28,239 nt of DNA from JAXDLH01 sp034666705 (GTDB lineage Bacteria; Chloroflexota; UBA6077; SHYK01), in the NCBI GenBank assembly GCA_034666705.1, contig JAXDLH010000080.1:1-28239 (forward strand). Direction: 5' to 3'. The translations under genes and the position numbers were made by a program. The notes under the pieces are model-generated. The model was not told the origin of the DNA and searched no databases. It worked only from the letters and a program-made list of their open reading frames with translations. This document shows positions 16,286 to 23,376 of this stretch, piece by piece. Numbering within the stretch: the first letter of the stretch is position 1; every line of letters begins with the position of its first letter.

Positions 16286-16807
16286 ATGGCAGCGCCAGCA
16301 GAGAGTAAGTCCAAGACGTTCAAAGATGTCGTCCAGGGTCTCGGCCACTTCACGCTCCCGGTTGGGGACATGGCCAACGCGCTGCGCTTCTACACCGAGG
16401 TGCTCGAGTTCGAGCAAGTCGGCCAGAAATTGTCGGTCGAACAGATCAACGCTGCGAAGGCCGCCGGCACGATTCGTGCCCCCCACGTATCGGTGCGCAT
16501 GCCAAACGGTCCGCGCATGGATCTCTTCGAGGTCCCCTACCAGCGGGTGCAGTTCGTGGACGATCACCCGCACTATGCATTCCTGGTGGCCGGCGAGGAT
16601 ATCGACCGCTGTGCCGAGCTGCTGCAGGAGCGCGGCATCCCGTTCGACGGTCCATCACGGCGCGGCCCGTCCGGCGGGGCCTCGCTCTATTTCCACGACC
16701 CGTGGGGCAATAAGCTGGAGTACAACTGCCAGACCGGCTACACCGGCGAGGTCGCCGACCGACCACCGGTGTGGAGCGACGACCTCCGCTATAGCTGGCC
16801 GAAGTAA
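16286..16807 (+). CDS. VOC superfamily (glyoxalase/dioxygenase-like) protein
   Basis: A 173-residue protein with paired beta-alpha-beta-beta-beta modules. Candidate metal ligands are the His in GLGHFTLPV, the His in HPHYAFLV and the Glu in FHDPWGNKLEY, in the usual VOC positions. The ATG at 16286 is chosen because GGGAGGG ends 5 bp before it; the ATG at 16283 is too close. The family includes glyoxalase I, extradiol dioxygenases and methylmalonyl-CoA epimerase. It starts a run of three plus-strand genes with the two-domain VOC protein and the EEP protein. A single module of this length fits a lyase or isomerase, or a resistance protein, as well as a dioxygenase; the reaction is unknown. Confidence 0.85.
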   Translation: MAAPAESKSKTFKDVVQGLGHFTLPVGDMANALRFYTEVLEFEQVGQKLSVEQINAAKAAGTIRAPHVSVRMPNGPRMDLFEVPYQRVQFVDDHPHYAFLVAGEDIDRCAELLQERGIPFDGPSRRGPSGGASLYFHDPWGNKLEYNCQTGYTGEVADRPPVWSDDLRYSWPK

Positions 16808-16887
16808 GCCGAGGCCGGGCGTGCCCACTCATCTCCAGCATGGCGCAGGAGGTGAGCGGGCCGGACAATCACCCAGAGGAGGAGATC

Positions 16888-17913
16888 ATGGAAAGCGACT
16901 GTCGCCCAGGCGCGGTGCACTGGATCGATCATTTCGTGGCGCCGACGAACAGCATGATCAAATGGGAGAAGTTCGTCGAGGAGGCGCTCGGCGGCCACGT
17001 CGCCCACAAGGGCGGCCTCTCGACCGGCGAATACCAGCGCGGCGGCTACGTCCGCAGCTTCTACGACGTCGGCCGGCACGAGATCGGCGGCTTCCTCCAG
17101 CTCGACACGCTACCTGCGCCGCGACCGCTCGGGCAGGGACTCCCCCGCTACGGCTTCTTCGTGCGCCGGGAGGAGATCCCGGGCCACCTGCACCGCTTCG
17201 ACGAGCTGGGGGTCGAGCACTCCGACCCGATGCGCATCTCTGACGGCGGCGATGAGGGCACCGTGGTCTACTTCCGCGACCCAGATGCCAACGAGTTCGA
17301 GCTCTGGGCGCCGAATTCGCTGCCGCCCGGCGCGATGGATAGCCGCAACCCGACGGGTCTCGGCCGCCTGAGCCACGTCGTGCTCGAGAGCCGCGACCTG
17401 GACCGTACGCTCGACTTCCACGGCGAGCTGCTGGCACTCGACCCGATCTACAACGCCGACATTCCGAAGGATCGGCTCGTGCTGCGCCTGGCCGGCGGCG
17501 GACGGATCGTCTTCCAGAAGGTCGACGCGGACGCGGAGACGCGCGGCGGCCAACAGTGGTTCGGCGTACACAGCGCGCTGACGATCCGCACCGAGCACTG
17601 GGACGACGCATACGACCGCGTGTGGGCGCGTACCGCCGACGGCCGCAAATACGCGGGTTACAAGGATGCGCCCGACATCGAGACGCGCCGCCAGCTTGTG
17701 CCGCCATTCACGAGCCACCCCGGCTCCGTGCTGCGCGGCGAGTGGGGCGACCCGACCCGGCGCGGTGAGAACTTCTGCGACTGGGACAACAACGAGTTCC
17801 ACTTCACGCGCGGGAAGTTCGCGCCGGGCGAAACATCGATCTACGAGACCGTGCCGGGCATGGCGGCGATCCGCGGCGTCAATCCCCCGCACTGGGTCGA
17901 AGCGCGCACATAA
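16888..17913 (+). CDS. Two-domain VOC protein, extradiol-dioxygenase-like
   Basis: A 341-residue protein with two VOC domains (about 10-145 and 160-315), the layout of type I extradiol dioxygenases. The first has HWIDHFVAP, then the domain end FRDPDANEFELWAPN. The second has GRLSHVVLESRDLDRTLDFH, then DWDNNEFHFTRG, in which a His follows the usual Glu position. The ATG at 16888 has GAGGAGGAGA immediately upstream. It lies 80 bp after the single VOC gene. A ring-cleavage role fits the surrounding Rieske genes, but metal ligands in the second, normally catalytic, domain are not fully canonical. A glyoxalase-like alternative remains. Confidence 0.82.
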   Translation: MESDCRPGAVHWIDHFVAPTNSMIKWEKFVEEALGGHVAHKGGLSTGEYQRGGYVRSFYDVGRHEIGGFLQLDTLPAPRPLGQGLPRYGFFVRREEIPGHLHRFDELGVEHSDPMRISDGGDEGTVVYFRDPDANEFELWAPNSLPPGAMDSRNPTGLGRLSHVVLESRDLDRTLDFHGELLALDPIYNADIPKDRLVLRLAGGGRIVFQKVDADAETRGGQQWFGVHSALTIRTEHWDDAYDRVWARTADGRKYAGYKDAPDIETRRQLVPPFTSHPGSVLRGEWGDPTRRGENFCDWDNNEFHFTRGKFAPGETSIYETVPGMAAIRGVNPPHWVEART

Positions 17914-17924
17914 CAGGGGGGGCG

Positions 17925-18686
17925 ACGCTCAAGATCCTCAGCTACAATGTGCGCTTCGGGTGGGGCGAACGGCCCCCTGCGATCGCGGAGGTGATCCGCG
18001 CCCAGGGGGCCGACGCCGTCACCCTGATGGAGGCGACGAAGCGGTCCGAGGTCGAGTGGCTCGCGCGCGAGCTCGGCATGGACTGCTTCTATGGCGACGG
18101 CAACCACGAATGGTCGGTCGTCTGGCTGAGCCGGCTGCCGATCGTGCGAGCGGCGAACTATCCACTCGCGCCGCTGTTCCATACGCTGGCCGAGATCGAG
18201 ATCCAATGGGATGGGCGGCCGCTCCGCCTGTTCGGCACGCACCTGCGCAGTTTTGGACCGCAGTCCCGCATTGGCGTCGAGGCCCGCCGACGCACGGCCG
18301 AAGCGCAGGCGATTCTCGAAGTACTACGCGATGTCGGCGACCAGCCGCATCTGCTGGCGGGTGACTTCAACTCGGCCCGCCCCCGCGAGACGGTCGCGTG
18401 GCGGGAGCCGCTTCACCCCTGGCTGGACCGGATTCACCACATCCCCTACGCGCGCCGGCCGCCGCACACCATAGTCGACGCCGGCTACGCCGATTGCTAC
18501 CGCACCCTGCATCTCCGCGGGCCCGGTTACACGTTCCGCACCGATCTCCCCTGGGAGCGCATCGACTTCATCTTCGCCTCGCCCTCGCTGGCGCCACATC
18601 TCACCGCCTGCGACGTGGCCACCGCCGGCCCCATTACGGAAGCCTCGGATCACTTCCCGGTGTGGGCGACGTTCCGGAAGGACTGA
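17925..18686 (+). CDS. Endonuclease/exonuclease/phosphatase (EEP) family protein
   Basis: A DNase I-like fold metallo-phosphodiesterase of about 250 residues. Conserved elements: LKILSYNVRFG at the N-terminus, E in LMEATK, GTHLRSFG, LLAGDFNSARP and a terminal SDHFPVWATF, which together form the Mg-binding and catalytic site. The start is unusual. The only ordinary in-frame start is GTG at 17949, but it falls after the conserved Asn of SYNV and would remove a metal ligand. An AGGGGGGG stretch precedes ACG at 17925, and a CTG lies at 17892. I place the start at 17925 on these grounds, with low confidence in that detail. It begins 12 bp after the VOC gene. The family covers nucleases, inositol phosphatases and sphingomyelinases; substrate unknown. 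Confidence 0.82.
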   Translation, partial: TLKILSYNVRFGWGERPPAIAEVIRAQGADAVTLMEATKRSEVEWLARELGMDCFYGDGNHEWSVVWLSRLPIVRAANYPLAPLFHTLAEIEIQWDGRPLRLFGTHLRSFGPQSRIGVEARRRTAEAQAILEVLRDVGDQPHLLAGDFNSARPRETVAWREPLHPWLDRIHHIPYARRPPHTIVDAGYADCYRTLHLRGPGYTFRTDLPWERIDFIFASPSLAPHLTACDVATAGPITEASDHFPVWATFRKD

Positions 18687-18753
18687 TCTGTGTGGAGCCG
18701 AGAGAACGACTGACTCAGTCACGCGGTTTCACCTCCTTTCTCTTCGCGATAGC

Positions 18754-18811
18754 GTTGTCGCTCCTTGCGACAACAGCGAGGGAGACCCGGGCTTCCGGGT
18801 CTCCCTCGCTG
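18754..18811. terminator. Twin hairpins between convergent genes
   Basis: Two adjacent stem-loops: GTTGTCGC-TCCTT-GCGACAAC at 18754-18774 (8-bp stem) and a perfect 17-bp stem at 18774-18811 with loop GCTT (arms CAGCGAGGGAGACCCGG and its complement). They share base 18774. Position between the EEP gene (plus) and the DUF11 gene (minus) fits a bidirectional terminator, although no T tract follows either stem. Confidence 0.65.
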
Positions 18812-18845
18812 CTGCGCCTGGTTCGTCGCCGTGCGGCCGATTGGG

Positions 18846-19712
18846 TTACTTCACCTGGATGGTAATGTTGACGCTATCGTTGCTGGGGTGCGTGTCAGGG
18901 CCGCTCATCGACACGGTCGCGGTGTTTACGATCGTCGCCGGGCCTGTGGGTGCAGTCGCAGTGACCACGACGACAGCCTGGCGACCCGTGGCGAAGTCGC
19001 CCAGGTTGCAGCTCATGGTCGCGGCCGCCGTTACGCAGGCGCCATTGTCCGTGGTCACCCCAACCAGGGTCAATTCCGCCGGGAGGGTGTCGGTGAGCGC
19101 CAATCCGTAGGCGACTTGCGGGCCGCTGTTCTTCACCTGGAAGGTGTAGGTGAACGTGGCACCGCGAGCGGGGGAGCCAGTGCTCGCCGAGCCCGTGACC
19201 TGAGCGTCGGTCGCGCCGGGATCGACCTGGGTCGGCAAGCTCACCGAGGTCGTACCCCAGAGCCCACTGACGAAGCCAGTGACCGTTGCCGTGTCGGTGT
19301 ACAGGCCGACCTGACTCGGAATCGCTGTAAACGAGAGGCTTTCGCTCGCGCCGCTCGGCAGGTCTGGCACGCTGCAGACGAACGCCGTGCCGGGCAGCAA
19401 TGGCTTATTCGTCCGCCCGCACACGTCCGGGTTCGGCAGCGTGGCAAGCCTGAAGCCCGAGGGCAGCTGGTCGTAGACCAGGATACCCTGGGCCGGGCTT
19501 ACGCCCGGATTGCTAACGATAATGGCGTAGGTCATCGCCTGGCCGGCGAGCACCGGGCCGATAGTGGACAGCGTAATCGTGAGGGCGCCGTTGGTGGTCG
19601 CGCTCGTATCGGCAAACGCCGATGTCAAGCCGAGGCTCATTGGCACAACGAGCATGATCGCGAGGGCGAGCGCTCGCCTCGCTACCGCCTGCCATGTACT
19701 TAGAACGCGCAT
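18846..19712 (-). CDS. Secreted DUF11-repeat protein
   Basis: A 288-residue exported protein. A Sec signal (MRVLSTWQAVARRALALAIM, then LVVPMSLGLTSAFA) precedes two DUF11 beta-sandwich repeats, about 45-150 and 160-285. They show the standard marks: TYAIIVSNPGVSPAQGILVYDQLPSG and TYTFQVKNSGPQVAYGLALTDTLPA, each followed by Cys-bounded strands and a NTATV or TDTATV segment. No LPxTG, S-layer or membrane anchor follows, so it is probably released or bound non-covalently at the surface. The ATG at 19712 is chosen because GGAGGAGA lies 4-5 bp upstream; a GTG at 19727 sits within that site. Such domains are structural or adhesive. No link to the catabolic genes is evident. Confidence 0.88.
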   Translation of the reverse strand: MRVLSTWQAVARRALALAIMLVVPMSLGLTSAFADTSATTNGALTITLSTIGPVLAGQAMTYAIIVSNPGVSPAQGILVYDQLPSGFRLATLPNPDVCGRTNKPLLPGTAFVCSVPDLPSGASESLSFTAIPSQVGLYTDTATVTGFVSGLWGTTSVSLPTQVDPGATDAQVTGSASTGSPARGATFTYTFQVKNSGPQVAYGLALTDTLPAELTLVGVTTDNGACVTAAATMSCNLGDFATGRQAVVVVTATAPTGPATIVNTATVSMSGPDTHPSNDSVNITIQVK

Positions 19713-19840
19713 GGGGGTCTCCTCCACTCCTGGTTCTTGAGGATGGGAGTGTAGAAGACGCGCCGGCGTTCACATCACCGTCAATGGTCGCCCTTCCGGC
19801 CCGACTTTGGTCTGATGTCGCGCCGAATCATTACTGGGTG

Positions 19841-20062
19841 CTATCCCCACGCCTCTGCCAGGGAGTCTTCCGCCTCCACAGCGTCGAGGACATCTTCGAT
19901 CTGGTCCAGCATGGCGTTGGACTTGACACGAATTCTCTCGGCCGTCGCTCGCAGCTCGTCACCTGCATCGGTGGGGAAGCGGTCGAGGTTATCGATGATC
20001 CAAACGAGATGGTCGTGCAGATCGGCGAGCACCTCGATGTCGACCTGGACCGTGACAGCCAA
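19841..20062 (-). CDS. Possible small hypothetical protein
   Basis: A 73-residue reading frame starting with TTG, in the 503-bp gap between Rieske C and the DUF11 gene. The product is acidic and predicted helical: an N-terminal strand VTVQVDIEVL, a helix LHDHLVWIIDNLDRF, then a long helix TERIRVKSNAMLDQIEDVLDAVEAEDSL (abridged here to its pattern of Ile/Leu/Val every three to four residues). That amphipathic pattern looks like real protein more than like an antisense shadow. A GGGGG stretch upstream is a weak ribosome site. I recognise no family. The rest of the gap holds the Rieske C hairpin and nothing else visible. Confidence 0.35.
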   Translation of the reverse strand: MAVTVQVDIEVLADLHDHLVWIIDNLDRFPTDAGDELRATAERIRVKSNAMLDQIEDVLDAVEAEDSLAEAWG

Positions 20063-20170
20063 TCGGAAGCCCCCGCAGGGTTGGCGATGTGACGAGCAGC
20101 GTTCTCGTAATCAGGCACACTGTGCTGCGTTGCAGCGCGTCTGATCCCACCACCAGTGAGGCACGGGAGG

Positions 20171-20210
20171 CCCGGCGCACCCCTCTTGCAAGCTCGAGGG
20201 GTGCGCCGGG
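20171..20210 (-). terminator. Perfect 15-bp hairpin after Rieske C
   Basis: Arms CCCGGCGCACCCCTC (20171-20185) and GAGGGGTGCGCCGGG (20196-20210) with a 10-nt loop TTGCAAGCTC, beginning 5 bp past the Rieske C stop. No T tract follows on the minus strand, so termination would be by a strong stem alone. Confidence 0.6.
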
Positions 20211-20215
20211 GCATG

Positions 20216-21577
20216 CTACTTCAGGTCCACTGCAACCGCCCGAATTGGCGTGATCTCGAACGCCGGAGATTCCACGGGCTCGATGCCGCGCGCCGCCGCC
20301 TCTTCTCGAAGCCGGCGCAGCAGCTCGCGCGACTCTGGCGGTGTCGGGCGGCCGCCCTGCCGAACCGCCGTGCCGTTCGTGCCGTTCGTGCCGTCCGACG
20401 GAGTCACCCGGCCCTGCTGGCGGTCGAACTGGCGGACGCCGCCGTGGTGGACGCGCTCGCGCGGCAGCTCGATGATGGCGTTCTTCGCGGGGTCGCGGAT
20501 TACGTTCATCGGCTCCTCGCCACGCTCGACCTTCTCGATCTCGTCCTGCAGCACCTGGCGGAAGAAGATGATCCCGACGTCGGATTGGCCGAGCCGTTCG
20601 AGCTCGCGGCGGGCGATCTCACCCTGGGTCACGAACGCCATGATGTCCTGGCCGTCGACGAAGTTGGTGACGATGTCGCCGTCCGGCTTCTGCCAGGGCA
20701 TCTCCATGAAGGGCACCGGGTCCTGAGCTGGCACCGGCACGCCGGGCCGGCTCGCCGTGTACCAGATATGCCAGGTGTGGGTATCGTCGATCGGCACGCG
20801 GATCTGGAGCGTCGGGTTTCCGAGCATGTAGGGGAAGACGACAGTATGGCCAACCCGCCAGTCGTCGTCGGCCTCACTGCCACCCTCCTCGACGCGGCGC
20901 TTGAGGATGCCGTGCTCCCACACGTCGAAGCCGATCCGCGTGTGATGGCGGCGCAGCGCGCTCGGCGCGTCGCGGTCGAACGCGCGGCCGTCCTCCACTG
21001 CGTTCACGTAAGCGCTGTAGTAGCCGTGCATCCACTCGACGTGCGTGGCATCGAACGAGTTCTCCATGATCTGCAGCCAGTTCACGGGGAGCACCGTCGC
21101 GGAGATCGAGCGAACGGCGTCGTCCCACACGAACTCATCGTAGCGGGGCAGCAGCGGCGCCGGATCGGGCCCGAGGTACGCCCAGATCAAGCCTCCCATC
21201 TCCTGGACCGGGTACGCCTTGAGCTTGATCTTGTCCTTGAAGCTGCTGGACCCTGGCTCAGCGGGCTGCTCGAGGCAGTTGCCCTGCTCGTCGTACAGCC
21301 ACCCGTGATACGGGCAGCGGAGGCCGTGCGCCTCCGGAATGCCGTAGTACATCGAGACGCGCCGGTGCGCGCAGGGCTCCTCGATCAGCCCGAGGCGATC
21401 GGATTCGTCCCGGTAGAGCACGAGGTCCTCGCCGAGAATGCGCACCCGCCTGGTCGGCCGGTTCGCCAGCTCGGCCGTCGCCGCAATCGGATGCCAGTAG
21501 CGGCGCATCAACTCGCCGCACGGCGTGCCGGGCCCGACGCGGGAGAGTTTCTCGTTCAGTTCAGCGCTGAGTGTCAC
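20216..21577 (-). CDS. Rieske oxygenase alpha subunit C (phthalate 4,5-dioxygenase-like)
   Basis: A 453-residue oxygenase large subunit, the longest of the four. Rieske ligands C69-x-H71 and C88-x2-H91; catalytic motif DATHVEWMH with D176, H179 and H184. The start is GTG at 21577: TGGAGGAAA lies 7 bp upstream and the protein then aligns with its paralogues (TLSAELNEKLSRVGPGTP). The longer open frame up to 21628 adds an unrelated leader. After the catalytic domain there is a roughly 60-residue extension with a DGTNGTNGT linker, encoded by three 9-bp units at 20371-20397, and a charged helix (RELLRRLREEAAARG). The other three copies lack this tail. It stands alone, ends in a strong hairpin and has no reductase nearby. 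Confidence 0.93.
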   Translation of the reverse strand: MTLSAELNEKLSRVGPGTPCGELMRRYWHPIAATAELANRPTRRVRILGEDLVLYRDESDRLGLIEEPCAHRRVSMYYGIPEAHGLRCPYHGWLYDEQGNCLEQPAEPGSSSFKDKIKLKAYPVQEMGGLIWAYLGPDPAPLLPRYDEFVWDDAVRSISATVLPVNWLQIMENSFDATHVEWMHGYYSAYVNAVEDGRAFDRDAPSALRRHHTRIGFDVWEHGILKRRVEEGGSEADDDWRVGHTVVFPYMLGNPTLQIRVPIDDTHTWHIWYTASRPGVPVPAQDPVPFMEMPWQKPDGDIVTNFVDGQDIMAFVTQGEIARRELERLGQSDVGIIFFRQVLQDEIEKVERGEEPMNVIRDPAKNAIIELPRERVHHGGVRQFDRQQGRVTPSDGTNGTNGTAVRQGGRPTPPESRELLRRLREEAAARGIEPVESPAFEITPIRAVAVDLK

Positions 21578-21660
21578 GTGGCATTTCCTCCAGATGGCCC
21601 TGAAGCCGTCGAGCTTTGCAGCCTGCATTATTCCAGAACCGCAGGGTTGGGGCGGGGCCC

Positions 21661-21891
21661 ATGCTGGAGTACTGATTCGGTCGATTCTTTGGGACGCGGG
21701 GTCTGGGGGAGATCCGTGGGACGATTGATGGCTACCCGGTCCAAAGCTCGTTTATGGCAATCGGCGACGGGACGCACAAGTTGCCCGTCAAGATTGACGT
21801 CCGCGAAGCGATCGGGAAGGAAGTGGGTGACATGGTAACCGTGCGCTTCGAGGAGCGGATAGCCGACTCAGAATGCTACGGCAGCTCGTAG
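21661..21891 (+). pseudogene. DUF1905 domain remnant
   Basis: In this frame the DNA reads FFGTRGLGEIRGTIDGYPVQ, then SSFMAIGDGTHKLPVKIDV, then REAIGKEVGDMVTVRFEER, ending at TAG 21889-21891. This is the second half of a DUF1905 beta-barrel domain (the usual GTIDG, GDGTHKLPV and IGKEVGDTVTV marks). The expected first half is absent: reading back, the frame meets TGA at 21673, preceded by ATG CTG GAG TAC. No ATG, GTG or TTG lies between that stop and the middle of the domain, so a normal product is not possible unless CTG at 21703 is used. I therefore call it a 5'-truncated or interrupted gene. Its 3' end overlaps the DUF3224 stop by 16 bp. Confidence 0.6.
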
Positions 21892-22271
21892 TCGAGCACG
21901 ATCGTGTGGCCGCCGTCGGGCGCCACGATGATCTCCGCTTCGCCGCGCAAGCCACGAAGGTCGCCGGTGGCGGAGTCGGGCACCACGCTCACCCGCGCCG
22001 ACGTCGCGCCGCGCTCGGCGGTGCCGCTGTGCTGGAGCACGAAGCTCCCCGAGCGGCCGTGGAGGGCACCGCTGAAGCGCTCGATGGCCACATAGCCGGC
22101 CGAGCCCTCGCTGGCCTGAGCCGTGAGCAGGTCCGCGATGCTCGTCCCCTCCACCTCGCCCTGGAACGTCTTGGTCAGCCGCGCCCGTGCGAGCGTCGCC
22201 CCCTCGCCCTCGTCGTATGAATCACCGTCCCAGGAATCGACCGTAAAGGTTCCCGTTGCGCGCGTCGCCAT
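21876..22271 (-). CDS. DUF3224 family protein
   Basis: A 131-residue lipocalin-like beta-barrel protein of the DUF3224 family. Marks: ATGTFTVDSWD at the start, ARLTKTFQGEVEGTS, GSAGYVAIERFSGALHGRSG, SFVLQHSGTAERG and the closing VVPDSATGDLRGLRGE. These are the family's most conserved blocks and the length is normal. The ATG has GAGGTAG upstream. It begins 54 bp after the dihydroxyphthalate-decarboxylase-like gene on the same strand and may share its transcript. Biochemical role unknown; the family is common in Actinobacteria, Chloroflexi and Acidobacteria (from memory). Confidence 0.88.
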   Translation of the reverse strand: MATRATGTFTVDSWDGDSYDEGEGATLARARLTKTFQGEVEGTSIADLLTAQASEGSAGYVAIERFSGALHGRSGSFVLQHSGTAERGATSARVSVVPDSATGDLRGLRGEAEIIVAPDGGHTIVLDYELP

Positions 22272-22325
22272 GTGGCACTACCTCGGTTCGATAGTCGCGG
22301 GGGGTTGGGGGTGGGGCGCGTCCGC

Positions 22326-23282
22326 TTACGTGTTGCGCAGCCCTTCCCAGAAGAGCTGGTCGACGTCGAGCAGGCTCTGCGTGAGCCCCTCGGCGTAGGA
22401 TTGGCGGGCGAGTGCCTCGAGCATCGGGCGGTTGGCCGCGACGCCGGACGCATACGGGTCCGGGCCGTAGAGGGTGAGCTGGGCCTCGGCATCCTCCTCG
22501 GGCAGCACGAGCGAGGTGGACGGGTCGCGCTGGTAGGCGGCGCGCTTCGAGGCCTCGAACGCCTCGTAGAGCGCCTCGGGCACCCAGGGATTCTCGTCCA
22601 CGATCTGCCGGCGGACGAGCAGGATGTGGTTGACCGGCACATAGCCGTGCCGTTTGTAGAACTCCGCGAAGAGGGCGGCGCCGTGGTCCGGAAAGAGCGG
22701 CCGGGTTGCCGGGTCGGGCTTGACGCCGAATGCGGCGTCGATCTCGCCGGCACGAAGCATGCGGTCGAGCGCGGTGTCATCGTCGAGCCACGTCACCGAG
22801 AGGTCGGGCCGCAAGGTCTCCTCGATACCGAGCTGCATGTCGTGGCTGCGGTGGCGCGCCCGGCCCGCGAACCAGCTCACGTCTTGCGGCGGCACGCCGT
22901 ACAGTTGGTCGGCGGCCACACGCAGCCAGACCGCGGCGGTCATGGCGAAGTCGCCCGATCCGACCTTCTTGCCGCGGATGTCGGCGAGCGACTCGATGCC
23001 CGAATCCACGTGCACGCGCGTCTCGACGAACGGAATCGCCTTCGCGAGGAACATCGGAAGCGCCACCCAATCCCAGCGAGGATCGTGGCGCTCGAACGTC
23101 GTCATATAGTGCGAGATCGAGAACTCGAACACGTCGCACGGGTTGCCGTCGAGCAGCCAGGCGAACAGATCGCCGTGGTCCTCGGGGTCGACGTCCAGTT
23201 CTATGTCCTTGGCTTTGACCACGCCTTCGGCAATCGGGTAGATGCGCGGGTTCCGCATGAAGGCGGCGCGGAGCTTCAACAT
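22326..23282 (-). CDS. 4,5-dihydroxyphthalate decarboxylase-like protein
   Basis: A 318-residue protein of the periplasmic-binding fold class to which 4,5-dihydroxyphthalate decarboxylase (Pht5/OphC) belongs. Family-like blocks: DVFEFSISHYM (about 50-60, normally DVAEMSLSSY), VALPMFLAKAIPF, LADIRGKKVGSGDFAMTAAVWLR (given here in outline), the YGVPPQDVSWFAG segment, LRAGEIDAAFG and the late YVPVNHILLVRR (normally FPIMHxVxIRR). No signal peptide is present, so it is cytoplasmic, which favours an enzyme over a transport protein. In the phthalate pathway this enzyme follows a Rieske phthalate 4,5-dioxygenase, the very family seen four times here. Several consensus positions differ, so the substrate is probably a related compound. 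Starts at ATG with GGGAGAGA upstream. Confidence 0.72.
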   Translation of the reverse strand: MLKLRAAFMRNPRIYPIAEGVVKAKDIELDVDPEDHGDLFAWLLDGNPCDVFEFSISHYMTTFERHDPRWDWVALPMFLAKAIPFVETRVHVDSGIESLADIRGKKVGSGDFAMTAAVWLRVAADQLYGVPPQDVSWFAGRARHRSHDMQLGIEETLRPDLSVTWLDDDTALDRMLRAGEIDAAFGVKPDPATRPLFPDHGAALFAEFYKRHGYVPVNHILLVRRQIVDENPWVPEALYEAFEASKRAAYQRDPSTSLVLPEEDAEAQLTLYGPDPYASGVAANRPMLEALARQSYAEGLTQSLLDVDQLFWEGLRNT

Positions 23283-23376
23283 CGACTCTCTCCCGAGCTG
23301 TGCGTTCCTGTCGCTATCGTACTCCAGCCCGGGGTTCTATCATTACGAGCGAACGCGTCGCAGAAGGTGTGAGCCC

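Noticed and set aside
19694..20092. 132-codon plus-strand frame upstream of the DUF11 gene
   Set aside because: No motif, no clear ribosome site, and its sequence is the antisense of the more protein-like 73-residue frame.
20156..21838. 560-codon plus-strand frame opposite Rieske C
   Set aside because: Antisense shadow of a gene with complete Rieske and iron motifs; low-complexity composition.
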